A DNA stretch of 44,366 nt from Alphaproteobacteria bacterium casp-alpha6 (GTDB lineage Bacteria > Pseudomonadota > Alphaproteobacteria > Rhodobacterales > Rhodobacteraceae), in assembly GCA_001510135.1 (NCBI GenBank), contig LFER01000064.1, positions 1-44,366 of the forward strand, in the 5' to 3' direction. Below the pieces are notes generated by a model, which did no database searches, was not told the origin of the DNA, and was given only the letters and a program-made list of their open reading frames with translations. Position 1 is the first letter of the stretch; each line of letters begins with the position of its first letter. A program made the position numbers and the translations under genes. Of the stretch, positions 17,578-26,071 are shown one piece after another.

Positions 17578-18329
17578 CGGGCTGGGTCAAAATCGCGGGG
17601 CTGGGTCCCGGGGCTGAGGCGCTGGTCACGCCAGAGGTGCAATCTGCTCTTGCCGAGGCTACAGATGTCGTCGGCTATATTCCCTACGTCGCGCGCGTGC
17701 CCAAGCGCCCGTGTTTGACGCTTCACGCCTCGGACAATCGTGTCGAGCTTGAGCGGGCTCAAGATGCTCTGAACATGGCGTTGGCTGGGAAAAAAGTGGT
17801 TGTCGTCTCTTCTGGCGATCCCGGTGTGTTCGCGATGGCTGCGGCTGTTTTTGAAGCCGTGGAAAGCGGCCCCATGGAATGGCGCTCTCTTGAGATCGAA
17901 GTGCTTCCCGGTATCACGGCAATGCTTGCCGCCTCAGCCCGTCTCGGAGCACCGCTGGGACATGATTTCTGTGCGATCAATCTCAGCGACAACCTCAAAC
18001 CTTGGACGGTGATCGAAAAACGTCTCAGGCTCGCGGCAGAAGCTGGTTTTGCCATGGGCTTTTACAATCCCCGATCCAAAGCGCGTCCCGAAGGATTTGC
18101 GCGAGTATTAGACATCCTGCGTGAGGCTGCCGGGCCAGATGTGCCTATCTTTTTTGCCCGTGCGGTCAGCACCGATGAAGAAAATATAACCATAACAACG
18201 CTCAAAGATGCGCGCCCGGATATGGCCGACATGCGCACGTTGGTGATCGTTGGGACGTCTCAAACCCGCATCATTGAACGGCAGGGCGCGGCTCCATTCG
18301 TCTACACCCCACGGTCTTTTGTCCCATGA
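17574..18329 (+). CDS. cobJ: Precorrin-3B C17-methyltransferase CobJ
   Basis: This 251-residue tetrapyrrole methylase adds the C17 methyl group with ring contraction, following CobG. Signatures are AGLGPGAEALVTPEVQSAL, DVVGYIPYVARV, VVSSGDPGVFAMAAAVFEA, LPGITAMLAASARLGAPLGHDFC and GFYNPRSKARPEGF. It overlaps cobI by 4 bases. Its last 28 bases overlap the end of the opposing cobK gene, so the two transcripts converge here although the plus-strand pathway genes continue beyond cobK. Confidence 0.95.
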   Translation: MTGWVKIAGLGPGAEALVTPEVQSALAEATDVVGYIPYVARVPKRPCLTLHASDNRVELERAQDALNMALAGKKVVVVSSGDPGVFAMAAAVFEAVESGPMEWRSLEIEVLPGITAMLAASARLGAPLGHDFCAINLSDNLKPWTVIEKRLRLAAEAGFAMGFYNPRSKARPEGFARVLDILREAAGPDVPIFFARAVSTDEENITITTLKDARPDMADMRTLVIVGTSQTRIIERQGAAPFVYTPRSFVP

Positions 18330-19054
18330 AGCAGCCACTCCATCGCCTCTTTGACGCTTTCAACCTCTTGACGTTCGCGCAACAGGGGCGGGCGATTGAT
18401 CATGATAACGGGCAAAGACAAGGCGCGCGCGGCCTCTATTTTGCTGATCGCCCCGCTTCCTCCGGAATTTTTGGACACAAGCATCTCGATCGCATGGTTC
18501 CGCAACAAAGCGATGTCATCCTCCACCGTGAAAGGACCGCGCGACACGATGCTATGATAGTCAGGCAAGGTGATGTCAGACGCGGGCGGGTCGACAAGGC
18601 GCAGAAGATAATGATGATGGGGATGGGCCGCAAAGGCATTGATATGCATGCGCCCAAGGGCCAGCATGATGCGTTGTTTGGGACGCTGAAGCTGATCGAC
18701 CGCACCCGCAATACTGTCAACCTCGACCCAGAAATCTCCTCTTTTGGGAAGCCAAGGGCGCCTTTCCACACCCAAAAGAGGAAGCCCCAAAGTGGCGCAG
18801 GCATCCACTGCGTTGCGGCTCATCTGCACAGCAAACGGATGGGTGGCATCGATAACATGGGTTACGGCTTCTTCTTCGAGATACTCACAAAGTCCAGCAA
18901 CGCCGCCAAAACCGCCAATACGTTTCGGGATCGGCTGGGGTTTTGTGCGTTCAACACGTCCCGCATAGGACAAGCACGCCTTAATGCCCGCATCTCCAAC
19001 ATGTTTGGCCAGCGCGCTCGCTTCGCTGGTTCCGGCAAGGATCAGAAGGTTCAT
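18302..19054 (-). CDS. cobK: Precorrin-6A reductase CobK, inverted inside the operon
   Basis: This 250-residue protein reduces precorrin-6A with NADPH. The N-terminal NLLILAGTSEASALAK is the conserved GT[ST]E motif, and VTHVIDATHPFAVQMSRNA, MLALGRMHI, SRGPFTVEDDIALL and SKNSGGSGAISKIEAA are also diagnostic. The start ATG at 19054 is fixed by homology; the longer reading frame upstream runs through cobL on the other strand. The gene is on the opposite strand to its neighbours, overlaps the 3' end of cobJ by 28 bases and starts 4 bases from the cobL start. It therefore needs its own promoter, which must lie within cobL coding sequence. A GAGGG lies about 12 bases before the ATG. Confidence 0.94.
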   Translation of the reverse strand: MNLLILAGTSEASALAKHVGDAGIKACLSYAGRVERTKPQPIPKRIGGFGGVAGLCEYLEEEAVTHVIDATHPFAVQMSRNAVDACATLGLPLLGVERRPWLPKRGDFWVEVDSIAGAVDQLQRPKQRIMLALGRMHINAFAAHPHHHYLLRLVDPPASDITLPDYHSIVSRGPFTVEDDIALLRNHAIEMLVSKNSGGSGAISKIEAARALSLPVIMINRPPLLRERQEVESVKEAMEWLLHGTKDRGV

Positions 19055-19058
19055 GGCT

Positions 19059-20258
19059 ATGTCTAACCCTCTTTGGCTAACACTTATCGGTTTGGGCGAA
19101 GATGGACTGGATGGGCTTTCCATTGCAAGCCAAAAGGCGCTTAAGAGCGCAGAATGGGTCTTTGGTGCAGAGCGGCACCTGTCCCTTTTGCCTGCGCAGC
19201 TTGTTGAGAAATCAATCACTTGGCCTGTGCCCTTTGAAAGCGGCATCAAAGCACTTTTGCAAAAACGTGGACAGAACGTCGTCATGCTGACGTCAGGTGA
19301 TCCGTTTTGGTATGGCGCAGGCAGCGTGATCACACGCCACCTTGATCCCGAAGAATGGACCGCCCACCCTGCCCCATCCTGTTTTTCATTGGCCGCCTCT
19401 CATCTTGGATGGTCCCTTGAAACAACCAAATGTCACGCCCTGCATGCCGCCCCGTTTTCCAAAATCAAAAAAGATCTTCACCCCCACCAACGGTGTCTTG
19501 TGACCCTCCGGGACGGTCAAAGCGCGGCAGCGCTGGCGCTGTATCTCTGTGAAGAGGGCTTTGGAGACAGTACCCTCACGGTATGCGAAGCCATGGGCGG
19601 ACCACGTCAAAGAGTGCGCAAAACAACTGCCAAATTATTTGACTTTAGGAATGTGATCCATCCGGTAATGGCGGCTATTGAACCAAGCGCAGGACCCAGC
19701 CTACCCTTTGCCAACGGCTTGGCGGATGAGCTCTTTGAACATGATGGACAGATCACAAAATCGCCCATCCGCGCCTTGACCCTTTCCGCGCTTGCACCGC
19801 ATCCGGGCGAACGGCTTTGGGATATCGGCGCTGGGTCCGGATCTATCTCGATCGAATGGCTGCTCGCCCATCCGACCTGTCAGGCAATCGCGCTTGAGGC
19901 AAACGCGATCCGCGTCAAACGCATTCTCCAAAACGCAAGCCGTTTTGGGGTAGACCGGTTACAGGTGATCCATGCAAAAGCACCCGAAGGACTTAATGAA
20001 TTGGATCCTCCCGATGCCGTTTTCATCGGTGGAGGATTAAACGAAGAACTGCTCTTACAAATTCTTGGGCGCGTTCGCGGCGGAACACGGCTCGTGATCA
20101 ACGCTGTGACTTTGGAAAGCGAAGCACTGCTTATTGAAAAACAGCGCGCCATGGGTGGTCAATTGATGCGCTTTGACATATCGAGCCTGAATGCGATTGG
20201 AACAAAACGCGGGTGGAAAGCCGCCTATCCGGTGGTGCAATGGAGCGTAACGATATGA
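19059..20258 (+). CDS. cobL: Precorrin-6Y C5,15-methyltransferase (decarboxylating) CobL
   Basis: This 399-residue bifunctional enzyme methylates C5 and C15 and decarboxylates the C12 acetate. The N-terminal half is a CbiE-like tetrapyrrole methylase (LIGLGEDGLDGLS, MLTSGDPFWYGAG). The C-terminal half is a CbiT-like methyltransferase (LWDIGAGSGSISIEW near residue 250). The fused form is normal for aerobic pathways. ATG at 19059 has AGAAGG 9 bases upstream; ATG at 19053 would give two more residues and overlap the cobK start codon on the other strand. It overlaps cobE as ATGA. Confidence 0.94.
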   Translation: MSNPLWLTLIGLGEDGLDGLSIASQKALKSAEWVFGAERHLSLLPAQLVEKSITWPVPFESGIKALLQKRGQNVVMLTSGDPFWYGAGSVITRHLDPEEWTAHPAPSCFSLAASHLGWSLETTKCHALHAAPFSKIKKDLHPHQRCLVTLRDGQSAAALALYLCEEGFGDSTLTVCEAMGGPRQRVRKTTAKLFDFRNVIHPVMAAIEPSAGPSLPFANGLADELFEHDGQITKSPIRALTLSALAPHPGERLWDIGAGSGSISIEWLLAHPTCQAIALEANAIRVKRILQNASRFGVDRLQVIHAKAPEGLNELDPPDAVFIGGGLNEELLLQILGRVRGGTRLVINAVTLESEALLIEKQRAMGGQLMRFDISSLNAIGTKRGWKAAYPVVQWSVTI

Positions 20259-20635
20259 TCTGTGCAGGTTTTGGATTTCGCTCTCAGGCGCCATTCGAGA
20301 GTTTTTTGGAAGTCCTTGATAGATTGGAAAAGGAACATTCAACAGGCGGGCCAATCCGTGCGATTGCGACCATTGCACACAAAGCCATGGCGCCCGTTTT
20401 CAAAAACCTGTCAGCCCAGAAAGGTCTTGCGATCATCGCTGTGCACCCTGACGATATCACCCGCCAAAAAACACAGAGCTTTTCGCAAAACGCGATGGAT
20501 TTATATGGCACAGGCAGTATCGCCGAAGCCGCCGCTCTGGCAGCGGCAGGAAGCAAAGCCTGCTTGCTCGGTCCACGCATCATCTGTGCACACCGCATGG
20601 TTACTTGCGCCTTTGCCAAAGGAGATCAGATATGA
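20255..20635 (+). CDS. cobE: CobE / CbiG C-terminal-like cobalamin biosynthesis protein
   Basis: This 126-residue protein fits CobE, which corresponds to the C-terminal domain of CbiG. It has [19 protein letters not shown] near the N-terminus, [15 protein letters not shown], and [22 protein letters not shown]-type residues near the end. CobE is needed for precorrin ring contraction steps, though its exact reaction is poorly defined; it may hold or hand over an intermediate. The start at 20255 overlaps the cobL stop (ATGA), with GGAG 9-10 bases upstream. It overlaps cobM by 4 bases. Confidence 0.88.
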   Translation: MICAGFGFRSQAPFESFLEVLDRLEKEHSTGGPIRAIATIAHKAMAPVFKNLSAQKGLAIIAVHPDDITRQKTQSFSQNAMDLYGTGSIAEAAALAAAGSKACLLGPRIICAHRMVTCAFAKGDQI

Positions 20636-21420
20636 CCGTTCATTTCATTGGGGCAGGCCCGGGCGCCGCTGATCTTTTAACCTTGAGGGGGCGTGATATT
20701 ATCGCCTCCTGCCCCGTGTGCCTATACGCAGGGTCTTTGGTTCCCAAAGAAATCCTGAGCCATTGCCCGAAGGACGCCAAAATCATCAACACTGCGCCGA
20801 TGGATCTTGACAGTATCATTGCTGAGATCAAGCAGGCTGATCAAAAGGGGCTTGATATTGCGCGACTTCATTCAGGGGATCTCTCGCTATGGTCTGCGAT
20901 GGGGGAACAATTACGCCGTTTGCGCGCCGAAGGCATTGCTGTCACGATCACACCCGGCGTGCCCTCTTTTGCCGCCGCCGCTGCAGCCTTGGGACATGAA
21001 CTGACCTTGCCCGGTCTTGCCCAGTCAGTCATTCTCACCCGCACACCCGGTCGCGCCTCATCCATGCCGGAAAATGAAACATTGGAAAACTTTGCAAAAA
21101 CTGGCGCGACCTTGGCTATTCATCTTTCGATCCACAATCTGTCAAATACAGTTGCACAGTTGACCCCGTTTTACGGCGCACACTGTCCAGTCGCGATCGT
21201 CTTTCGCGCAAGCTGGCCGGACCAGCAAATCATCCGCTCTGATCTTGGCAGGATTGAACGCGATATGCCTGAGGGCATTGAACGCACGGCACTTATTCTC
21301 GTCGGACCCGCACTGAACGCGGAGGGCTTTGAGGAAAGCTGCCTTTATGCCAGCGATTATGATCGCCGCTTTCGTCCCCAGTCCGCAGACTCCCCCTTTG
21401 CCAGCGGTGGAGAACGCTGA
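20632..21420 (+). CDS. cobM: Precorrin-4 C11-methyltransferase CobM
   Basis: This 262-residue tetrapyrrole methylase methylates C11 of precorrin-4. It begins [20 protein letters not shown] and contains [28 protein letters not shown] and [16 protein letters not shown], all typical of CobM/CbiF. The ATG at 20632 overlaps the cobE stop; an in-frame codon 27 bases earlier is less likely. The stop overlaps the first base of cobB (TGATG). Confidence 0.96.
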   Translation: MTVHFIGAGPGAADLLTLRGRDIIASCPVCLYAGSLVPKEILSHCPKDAKIINTAPMDLDSIIAEIKQADQKGLDIARLHSGDLSLWSAMGEQLRRLRAEGIAVTITPGVPSFAAAAAALGHELTLPGLAQSVILTRTPGRASSMPENETLENFAKTGATLAIHLSIHNLSNTVAQLTPFYGAHCPVAIVFRASWPDQQIIRSDLGRIERDMPEGIERTALILVGPALNAEGFEESCLYASDYDRRFRPQSADSPFASGGER

Positions 21421-22727
21421 TGCTTCCAAACGGAATTCTAATTTCTGCGCCCAGTTCGGGAACCGGAAAAACAACCGTGATGCTCGGCCTCTTGCGGGCC
21501 TTTTCTGACATGGGACTGCGCGTTCAGCCGTTCAAAAGCGGGCCGGATTATATAGACCCCGCCTTTCATCACGCGGCAGCGCGCAAAGCGTCGTTTAACC
21601 TCGACAGTTGGGGAATGGACGAAGCCCTGATGAACAAGATTGTCGCAGAAGGCGAAGATGCTGATATCGCTATCACCGAAGGGTCTATGGGGCTTTATGA
21701 CGGTGTGGCGACTAAAGGGGCAAGCGGCTTTGGGTCAAGTGCTGAAACCGCAGTGCGGTTTGGATGGCCTGTAATTTTGGTTGTGGATGTGAGCGGTCAG
21801 GCGCAATCTGCGGCAGCCACAGCGCTTGGCTTTATGAATTACATGCCTGACTTGCCTTTTGGCGGTGTCATACTGAATCGTGTGGCCAGCCCGCGGCATG
21901 AAAGGCTGGCACGTTTGGGAATGGAGCAGGCTGGGATCAAAGTTTTGGGGATGTTGCCACGACGCGGCGATCTTGCGCTTCCAGAACGTCATTTGGGATT
22001 AATTCAGGCGATCGAACACCCCGATCTGGAACAGGCTATTTCCAATTACGCCAGCTTTCTGAGTGAGCATGTCGATCTGGAGGCAATCCGTGCAGTGGCA
22101 CAGGGAACAAACCCGCCAAAGGTTGGCCGTCTTGTGCGCCCCCCCGCGCAACGCATCGCGCTTGCCCGTGACGCGGCCTTTTCATTCACATATCCCCATC
22201 TGTTGAAAGCTTGGCGCACCGAGGGTGCTGAAATCCTTCCCTTTTCGCCTCTCAACGATGATCTTGTTCCAGATGCAGATTTGGTCTGGTTGCCTGGAGG
22301 ATACCCCGAATTACACGCTGGGACATTGGCGGGTGCAAACAAGTTTTTGACGTCGCTTCGCGAGCATGCCGCCACTAAGCCAGTCCACGGGGAATGCGGG
22401 GGATATATGGCGCTTGGCACAACACTGATCGACAAAGAGGGTGTGGCCCATAAAATGGCGGGGCTTTTGGGAGTGGTGACAAGTTACGAGAAGCGCAAAT
22501 TTCATCTCGGGTATCGCCAAGCTGTTCTGCAAGAAGCTGTTCTCGGATATCAGAGGGGCAGCCGATTGCGGGGACATGAGTTTCATTATTCCACAATATT
22601 GGAAGAACCCGATGCTCCGCTTGCCCAAGTCACAGATGCAGATGGCAATCTAGTGAGTGAAACAGGGTCACTGCGCGGTCATGTGAGTGGTACGTTTTTT
22701 CATATGATTTCTGAGGCCACGGAATGA
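21420..22727 (+). CDS. cobB: Hydrogenobyrinic acid a,c-diamide synthase CobB
   Basis: This 435-residue glutamine amidotransferase amidates the a and c carboxylates of hydrogenobyrinic acid in an ATP-dependent reaction. The N-terminal APSSGTGKTT is a P-loop, followed by FKSGPDYIDPAFH. The C-terminal glutaminase domain has the nucleophile Cys326 in GECGGYMALG and RGHEFHYS near the end. The length matches CobB/CbiA. The start codon overlaps the cobM stop, and the end overlaps cobA by 4 bases. Confidence 0.96.
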   Translation: MLPNGILISAPSSGTGKTTVMLGLLRAFSDMGLRVQPFKSGPDYIDPAFHHAAARKASFNLDSWGMDEALMNKIVAEGEDADIAITEGSMGLYDGVATKGASGFGSSAETAVRFGWPVILVVDVSGQAQSAAATALGFMNYMPDLPFGGVILNRVASPRHERLARLGMEQAGIKVLGMLPRRGDLALPERHLGLIQAIEHPDLEQAISNYASFLSEHVDLEAIRAVAQGTNPPKVGRLVRPPAQRIALARDAAFSFTYPHLLKAWRTEGAEILPFSPLNDDLVPDADLVWLPGGYPELHAGTLAGANKFLTSLREHAATKPVHGECGGYMALGTTLIDKEGVAHKMAGLLGVVTSYEKRKFHLGYRQAVLQEAVLGYQRGSRLRGHEFHYSTILEEPDAPLAQVTDADGNLVSETGSLRGHVSGTFFHMISEATE

Positions 22728-23446
22728 ACGGATTTGTGAGTTTTGTCGGATCGGGTCCCGGTGACCCTGAGCTTTTGACGATCAAAGCGCTCAAACGATT
22801 AAAGCAGGCAGATGTTGTCCTTTATGATGATTTATCAGCTGGGGGTATCCTTGATGAGGTGAATGCACATGCAACGCTTGTCGGTGTTGGAAAACGCGCG
22901 GGGCGCCATTCACCCAAACAACATCACGTCAGCCAGCTTTTGGTGGATTATGCACAGCAGGGCGGAAAGATCGTTCGCCTTAAATCGGGCGATCCGGGGA
23001 TTTTTGGGCGTCTGGAAGAAGAAATCCAAGCTCTGGAAAAGGCTGGCGTTCCCTTTGAAATCATTCCCGGTGTCACATCAGCAAGTGCTGCGGCCGCGGC
23101 GGCCTCCATCCCTTTAACACGGCGTTTAAACGCGCGACGCCTGCAATTTGTGACAGGTCATGATATTGCAGGCGCCCTGCCTGAGAACCTAAATATGGCA
23201 GCTTTGGCAGATCCAGAGTGTACAACGGTAATCTATATGCCAAAACGCACATTTCCTGCACTGGCAAAACAGTTGATGGAACACGGACTATCACAAGATA
23301 CGCCTGCCCTTCTGGCAGAAAGCGTGTCCCAACCCGGCGAAAAGCTCACAAACTCGACCCTTCATGACCTTGCACGTAAACTTGAAAAAGATTCAGGAAC
23401 GGCGCCGGGTTTGATCCTTTTGGGCCCTTTGGCGCTTCGGACATAA
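22724..23446 (+). CDS. cobA: Uroporphyrinogen-III C-methyltransferase CobA
   Basis: This 240-residue SAM-dependent enzyme methylates uroporphyrinogen III at C2 and C7 to precorrin-2, the branch point toward cobalamin and siroheme. VGSGPGDPELLTIKAL is the SAM loop; VLYDDL, RLKSGDPGIFGRLEEE and PGVTSASAAAAAASIPLTRR follow. It is the stand-alone CobA/SUMT form, without the CysG oxidase/ferrochelatase part. It is the last tightly coupled gene of the operon; the next gene, cobF, begins 130 bases later. Confidence 0.95.
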   Translation: MNGFVSFVGSGPGDPELLTIKALKRLKQADVVLYDDLSAGGILDEVNAHATLVGVGKRAGRHSPKQHHVSQLLVDYAQQGGKIVRLKSGDPGIFGRLEEEIQALEKAGVPFEIIPGVTSASAAAAAASIPLTRRLNARRLQFVTGHDIAGALPENLNMAALADPECTTVIYMPKRTFPALAKQLMEHGLSQDTPALLAESVSQPGEKLTNSTLHDLARKLEKDSGTAPGLILLGPLALRT

Positions 23447-23449
23447 GGT

Positions 23450-23584
23450 ATGATGAACACATTCCGGATCCTTCAGAATTCCGCAACGATCGTAGCGAAT
23501 AGCGGCACAGTCCTTGGTCCTGGAAAAGTACCAACTCTGCCTTGCGTCTTTCGGGTGCATTTAATGGGACATAGCAATGTTTGA
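23450..23584 (+). CDS. Possible small ORF between cobA and cobF
   Basis: An open frame of 44 residues starts at ATG 23450 (or 23453), 3 bases after cobA, and its stop overlaps the cobF start by 8 bases. This overlap pattern resembles the other operon genes. However, the ribosome binding site is too close, the protein matches nothing I recognise and the frame is short. It could be a leader peptide coupled to cobF or simply non-coding spacer. Confidence 0.2.
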   Translation: MMNTFRILQNSATIVANSGTVLGPGKVPTLPCVFRVHLMGHSNV

Positions 23585-24344
23585 ACTTCGACTCGTCGGA
23601 ATTGGAATGGGAAACCCTGATCACTTAACGGGATCAGCCAAAGAGGCGTTGCAAAGGGCAGATATCATACTCATTCCACAGAAAGGATCAGAAAAATCGG
23701 ATCTCGCAGCACTCCGGCGGGAGATTTGTGAAACCGTTTTGATCAACCAACCTCGATTTGCTGAATTTTTGCTTCCCACCCGAAATCCAAATGAACCAGA
23801 CTATTTGAAGAGGGTCGATCATTGGCATGATGAAATTGCCCATATTTGGCTGGAAACCCTGAGAATTCATTTACCAGATGGAGGAAGCGCGGCGCTCATG
23901 ATATGGGGAGATCCGTCTCTTTATGATAGCAGCTTGCGTATCGCTGAGCGGCTGAAATTGGTGGTCAAGGACCTGACGGTCAAAGTGACCCCAGGGCTGA
24001 CAGCCATACAATTGTTAACTGCGGCCCACGGGATCCCACTTAATGCCATAGGCGCGCCAGTGACAATCAGTACAGGCCGACAGCTGCGCGAACAGGGATG
24101 GCCGATGGGGTGTGATACTCTTGTTGTCATGCTGGATGGCGAGAATTCTTTTGATCACCTTGATAAGGACAAATATTATATTTGGTGGGGTGCGTTTTTA
24201 GGAATGCCCAAAGAAGTGATCGTTTCTGGACCCCTTTCGGTTTGTGCTGAAAAAATAAAAAAAATACGAAAAAAGCTTCGTAAGGAGCACGGATGGATTA
24301 TGGACACTTACCTTTTAAAGCATGAGCCATCAAAGTTCGCCTAA
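23577..24344 (+). CDS. cobF: Precorrin-6A synthase (deacetylating) CobF
   Basis: This 255-residue tetrapyrrole methylase methylates C1 and removes the C1 acetyl group formed during ring contraction. LVGIGMGNPDHLTGSAKEAL is the N-terminal loop, and IWGDPSLYDSSLRI, VTPGLTAIQLLTAAHGIPLN and YIWWGAFLGMP mark CobF. CobF occurs only in the aerobic route. It is separated from cobA by 130 bases, unlike the overlapping genes before it, and its C-terminal third is more AT-rich and Lys-rich than the rest of the cluster. It may be read through from the operon or from its own promoter. Confidence 0.93.
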   Translation: MFELRLVGIGMGNPDHLTGSAKEALQRADIILIPQKGSEKSDLAALRREICETVLINQPRFAEFLLPTRNPNEPDYLKRVDHWHDEIAHIWLETLRIHLPDGGSAALMIWGDPSLYDSSLRIAERLKLVVKDLTVKVTPGLTAIQLLTAAHGIPLNAIGAPVTISTGRQLREQGWPMGCDTLVVMLDGENSFDHLDKDKYYIWWGAFLGMPKEVIVSGPLSVCAEKIKKIRKKLRKEHGWIMDTYLLKHEPSKFA

Positions 24345-24468
24345 CGACAGCTTGGAAAATGAAATATGACAATGACCAAGAAAGGAGCCACCGCAAAAAA
24401 CAGAGATTTATTCAGAAGAGCCTTCTGGCAATATTAGTTTGCACTGAAAAGACCGCTCATCTATTGCT

Positions 24469-24669
24469 TTGAATGATCATATTCCTAAACCGTTTCAGCC
24501 TTACAAAAAAGTAAACATCTTTGGCAAGGCAAGGCGTAAAGTGAAGATGGATTCGTTACTCAACTCTATAATTTCAAATTGCGCCAATATTGACGAAAAA
24601 CTGGGCACATCTTTTGTTTCTTTGATCCGCATTATTTCGTGCGAGCTTGACGAGCATGCATTGACCTAG
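24469..24669 (+). CDS. Doubtful small ORF, hypothetical
   Basis: An open frame of 66 codons begins with TTG at 24469; an internal ATG at 24547 would leave 40 residues starting MDSLLNSIIS. No convincing ribosome binding site precedes either start, and the product is not recognised. The later half has a plausible soluble-helix composition (ANIDEKLGTSFVSLIRI), so it might be the remnant of a larger gene. I give it low weight. Confidence 0.15.
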   Translation: MNDHIPKPFQPYKKVNIFGKARRKVKMDSLLNSIISNCANIDEKLGTSFVSLIRIISCELDEHALT

Positions 24670-24809
24670 CTAAGAGCCGGTCTCTAAAGCGATCCGTAAG
24701 AAACGAATCTAAAATTTCCAAAAAACTTTATTGTTTTCATTAACTGAACAATAACCAAATTTTCAGGTGTTAAGTTTCCATTAAGAAAAGAGACCAACTT
24801 TCATTTATT

Positions 24810-24839
24810 GGGGAGAATAATGTGTATATTCCCCTTTTT
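24810..24839 (+). terminator. Candidate intrinsic terminator downstream of cobF
   Basis: GGGGAGAATA (24810-24819) pairs with TATATTCCCC (24825-24834) with one mismatch, a 5-base loop and five T residues directly after. It reads on the plus strand. It could end the cobalamin operon about 465 bases past cobF, or a short independent transcript in the gap. Confidence 0.5.
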
Positions 24840-25097
24840 AAGTTCAGCATCCCCCCGCTAAACCTCTGAAATAAAAGAAACAAAAAAAAAGCAGAAAAAC
24901 TATCCTAAAGCATTAAAAAAGATCTTAAGGGACACAAAAATGCCGTTTTTTGCCCAAAAGTATTTCAAAATTCCGAATTAGTGTATATTGAAGTGAGCAC
25001 AGACGAGTGGGTTAAATTACTACCATATGCGGCCAAAGGAAAACGTTCTTCCAGAGCGTTAGCTTTTTAGTGGGAAGTAATGATGTAAAGGGAATTT

Positions 25098-25841
25098 GTG
25101 TTTTGTTCGCAGACAGGGACACATTTGGGTAACGGTGGCGTAATGCTGGATAATAGGTTTGGTTTTGCAAGGAATTTTGAAGGTTCCGCTGTTTGTACAG
25201 AAACGGCGGTCAAATGGGTTGGTGGGCAAGGTGGCACGACGGCTGGCGTCAATGACAACGTCTTGTTACAAAATACATTTTATGGAAGTGGGTTATTGGC
25301 AACACACGATGGGCTCGTGAAAATACACGACGTCGTCCCAGGTATGATGGTACTAACCCGAGACAATGGATATCAAAAAGTAAGTAACATTCTACGCAAA
25401 CCTCATGTCGAGAATGCGTCAGATGCCACCTCCGTTCTTATAAAAGCAGGCGCACTTGCACCATCAAGCCCGAAACGCGATGTCGTTGTCGCAGAAGAAC
25501 AGTTGATCTTGGTCACTTACCGCTCCTGCGCACATTTGTGCGAAGTGTTCAAACATGCAAAGGCTTTGACATCAGATTACAAAGGCATCCGGTTTCACAA
25601 CACCAATCAGGAACGTTACTTTATTGAATTCGAACAACACGAAATTATTCAAGTGGATGGAATTTGGATGGCCTCGAGCTTTCGAGGCGAAAGCTATCAT
25701 CCCGTGGCGCTAAACAGCAAACAGATGCGGATGCTTTCCACTGCGCAAACAGATGCGCGTAGTTTAGCGCGACCGTTGGATAATCCCTCAGATTTCGAAC
25801 CATCCCGCAAAACGCCGCGGTTGAGAGCAGTGTCATCATAG
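25098..25841 (+). CDS. Hint (hedgehog/intein)-domain protein with Cys-to-Thr change
   Basis: The 247-residue product matches the Hint-domain proteins common in roseobacters. GSGLLATHDGLVKIHDVVPGMMVLTRDNG corresponds to the usual GTLIATPRG...V..L..GD.VLTRD.G, then VLIKAGALAPSSPKRDVVV and, later, FIEFEQHEIIQVDGIW followed by ESYHP. The family normally begins this block with Cys-Phe; here the aligned residues are Thr-Phe (NTFYGSG). Loss of the Cys would impair normal N-S acyl shift chemistry, so the domain is either inactive or works with Thr. The first 55 residues are Gly-rich and unrecognised. Family members are often much longer secreted proteins; this one is short, with a GTG start at 25098 (AAGGGA just upstream) or ATG at 25143. 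Confidence 0.72.
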   Translation: MFCSQTGTHLGNGGVMLDNRFGFARNFEGSAVCTETAVKWVGGQGGTTAGVNDNVLLQNTFYGSGLLATHDGLVKIHDVVPGMMVLTRDNGYQKVSNILRKPHVENASDATSVLIKAGALAPSSPKRDVVVAEEQLILVTYRSCAHLCEVFKHAKALTSDYKGIRFHNTNQERYFIEFEQHEIIQVDGIWMASSFRGESYHPVALNSKQMRMLSTAQTDARSLARPLDNPSDFEPSRKTPRLRAVSS

Positions 25842-26023
25842 TAAGGGAAAACCTTAGAATTGACGTTCGTTCACCAGAGCTCCTTTTTTGTTTTGACAAT
25901 CTTTATTCAGAGAAAAATTTTCAATAATCTCCAATACTTGCGCGCCAAACCTCAAGCTCAGCTAATACCTTTGGTTTTTCGGAGATATTTCTCGGTTTTA
26001 TAGGCCAAACGCTCAGCGCTTTG

Positions 26024-26044
26024 GATAAATGTTTTTCATTTATC
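26024..26044. repeat. Inverted repeat between convergent genes
   Basis: GATAAATG (26024-26031) and CATTTATC (26037-26044) form a perfect 8-bp stem with a five-T loop. It lies 28 bases beyond the minus-strand AGE epimerase stop, so an end-of-transcript role is possible, but no T-tract follows on either strand. The rest of 25842-26071 shows nothing further. Confidence 0.35.
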
Positions 26045-26071
26045 AATGATATGAGAGCTCTCAATACAGAT

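Larger units (their letters stand above)
24345..25097 (+). other. AT-rich intergenic stretch after the cobalamin operon
   Basis: About 750 bases separate cobF from the Hint gene. GC is clearly lower than in the flanks, with many A- and T-runs. I see one terminator-like hairpin (24810-24839) and one weak open frame (24469-24669). A further 23-residue frame begins near 24366 and has no support. No tRNA, repeat family or operator is recognised. Confidence 0.6.

Noticed and set aside
18326-19066. A 246-codon plus-strand frame between cobJ and cobL that would restore same-strand order
   Set aside because: The opposite strand encodes a convincing CobK with the conserved GTSE and SKNSGGSG segments; the plus-strand frame is its shadow.
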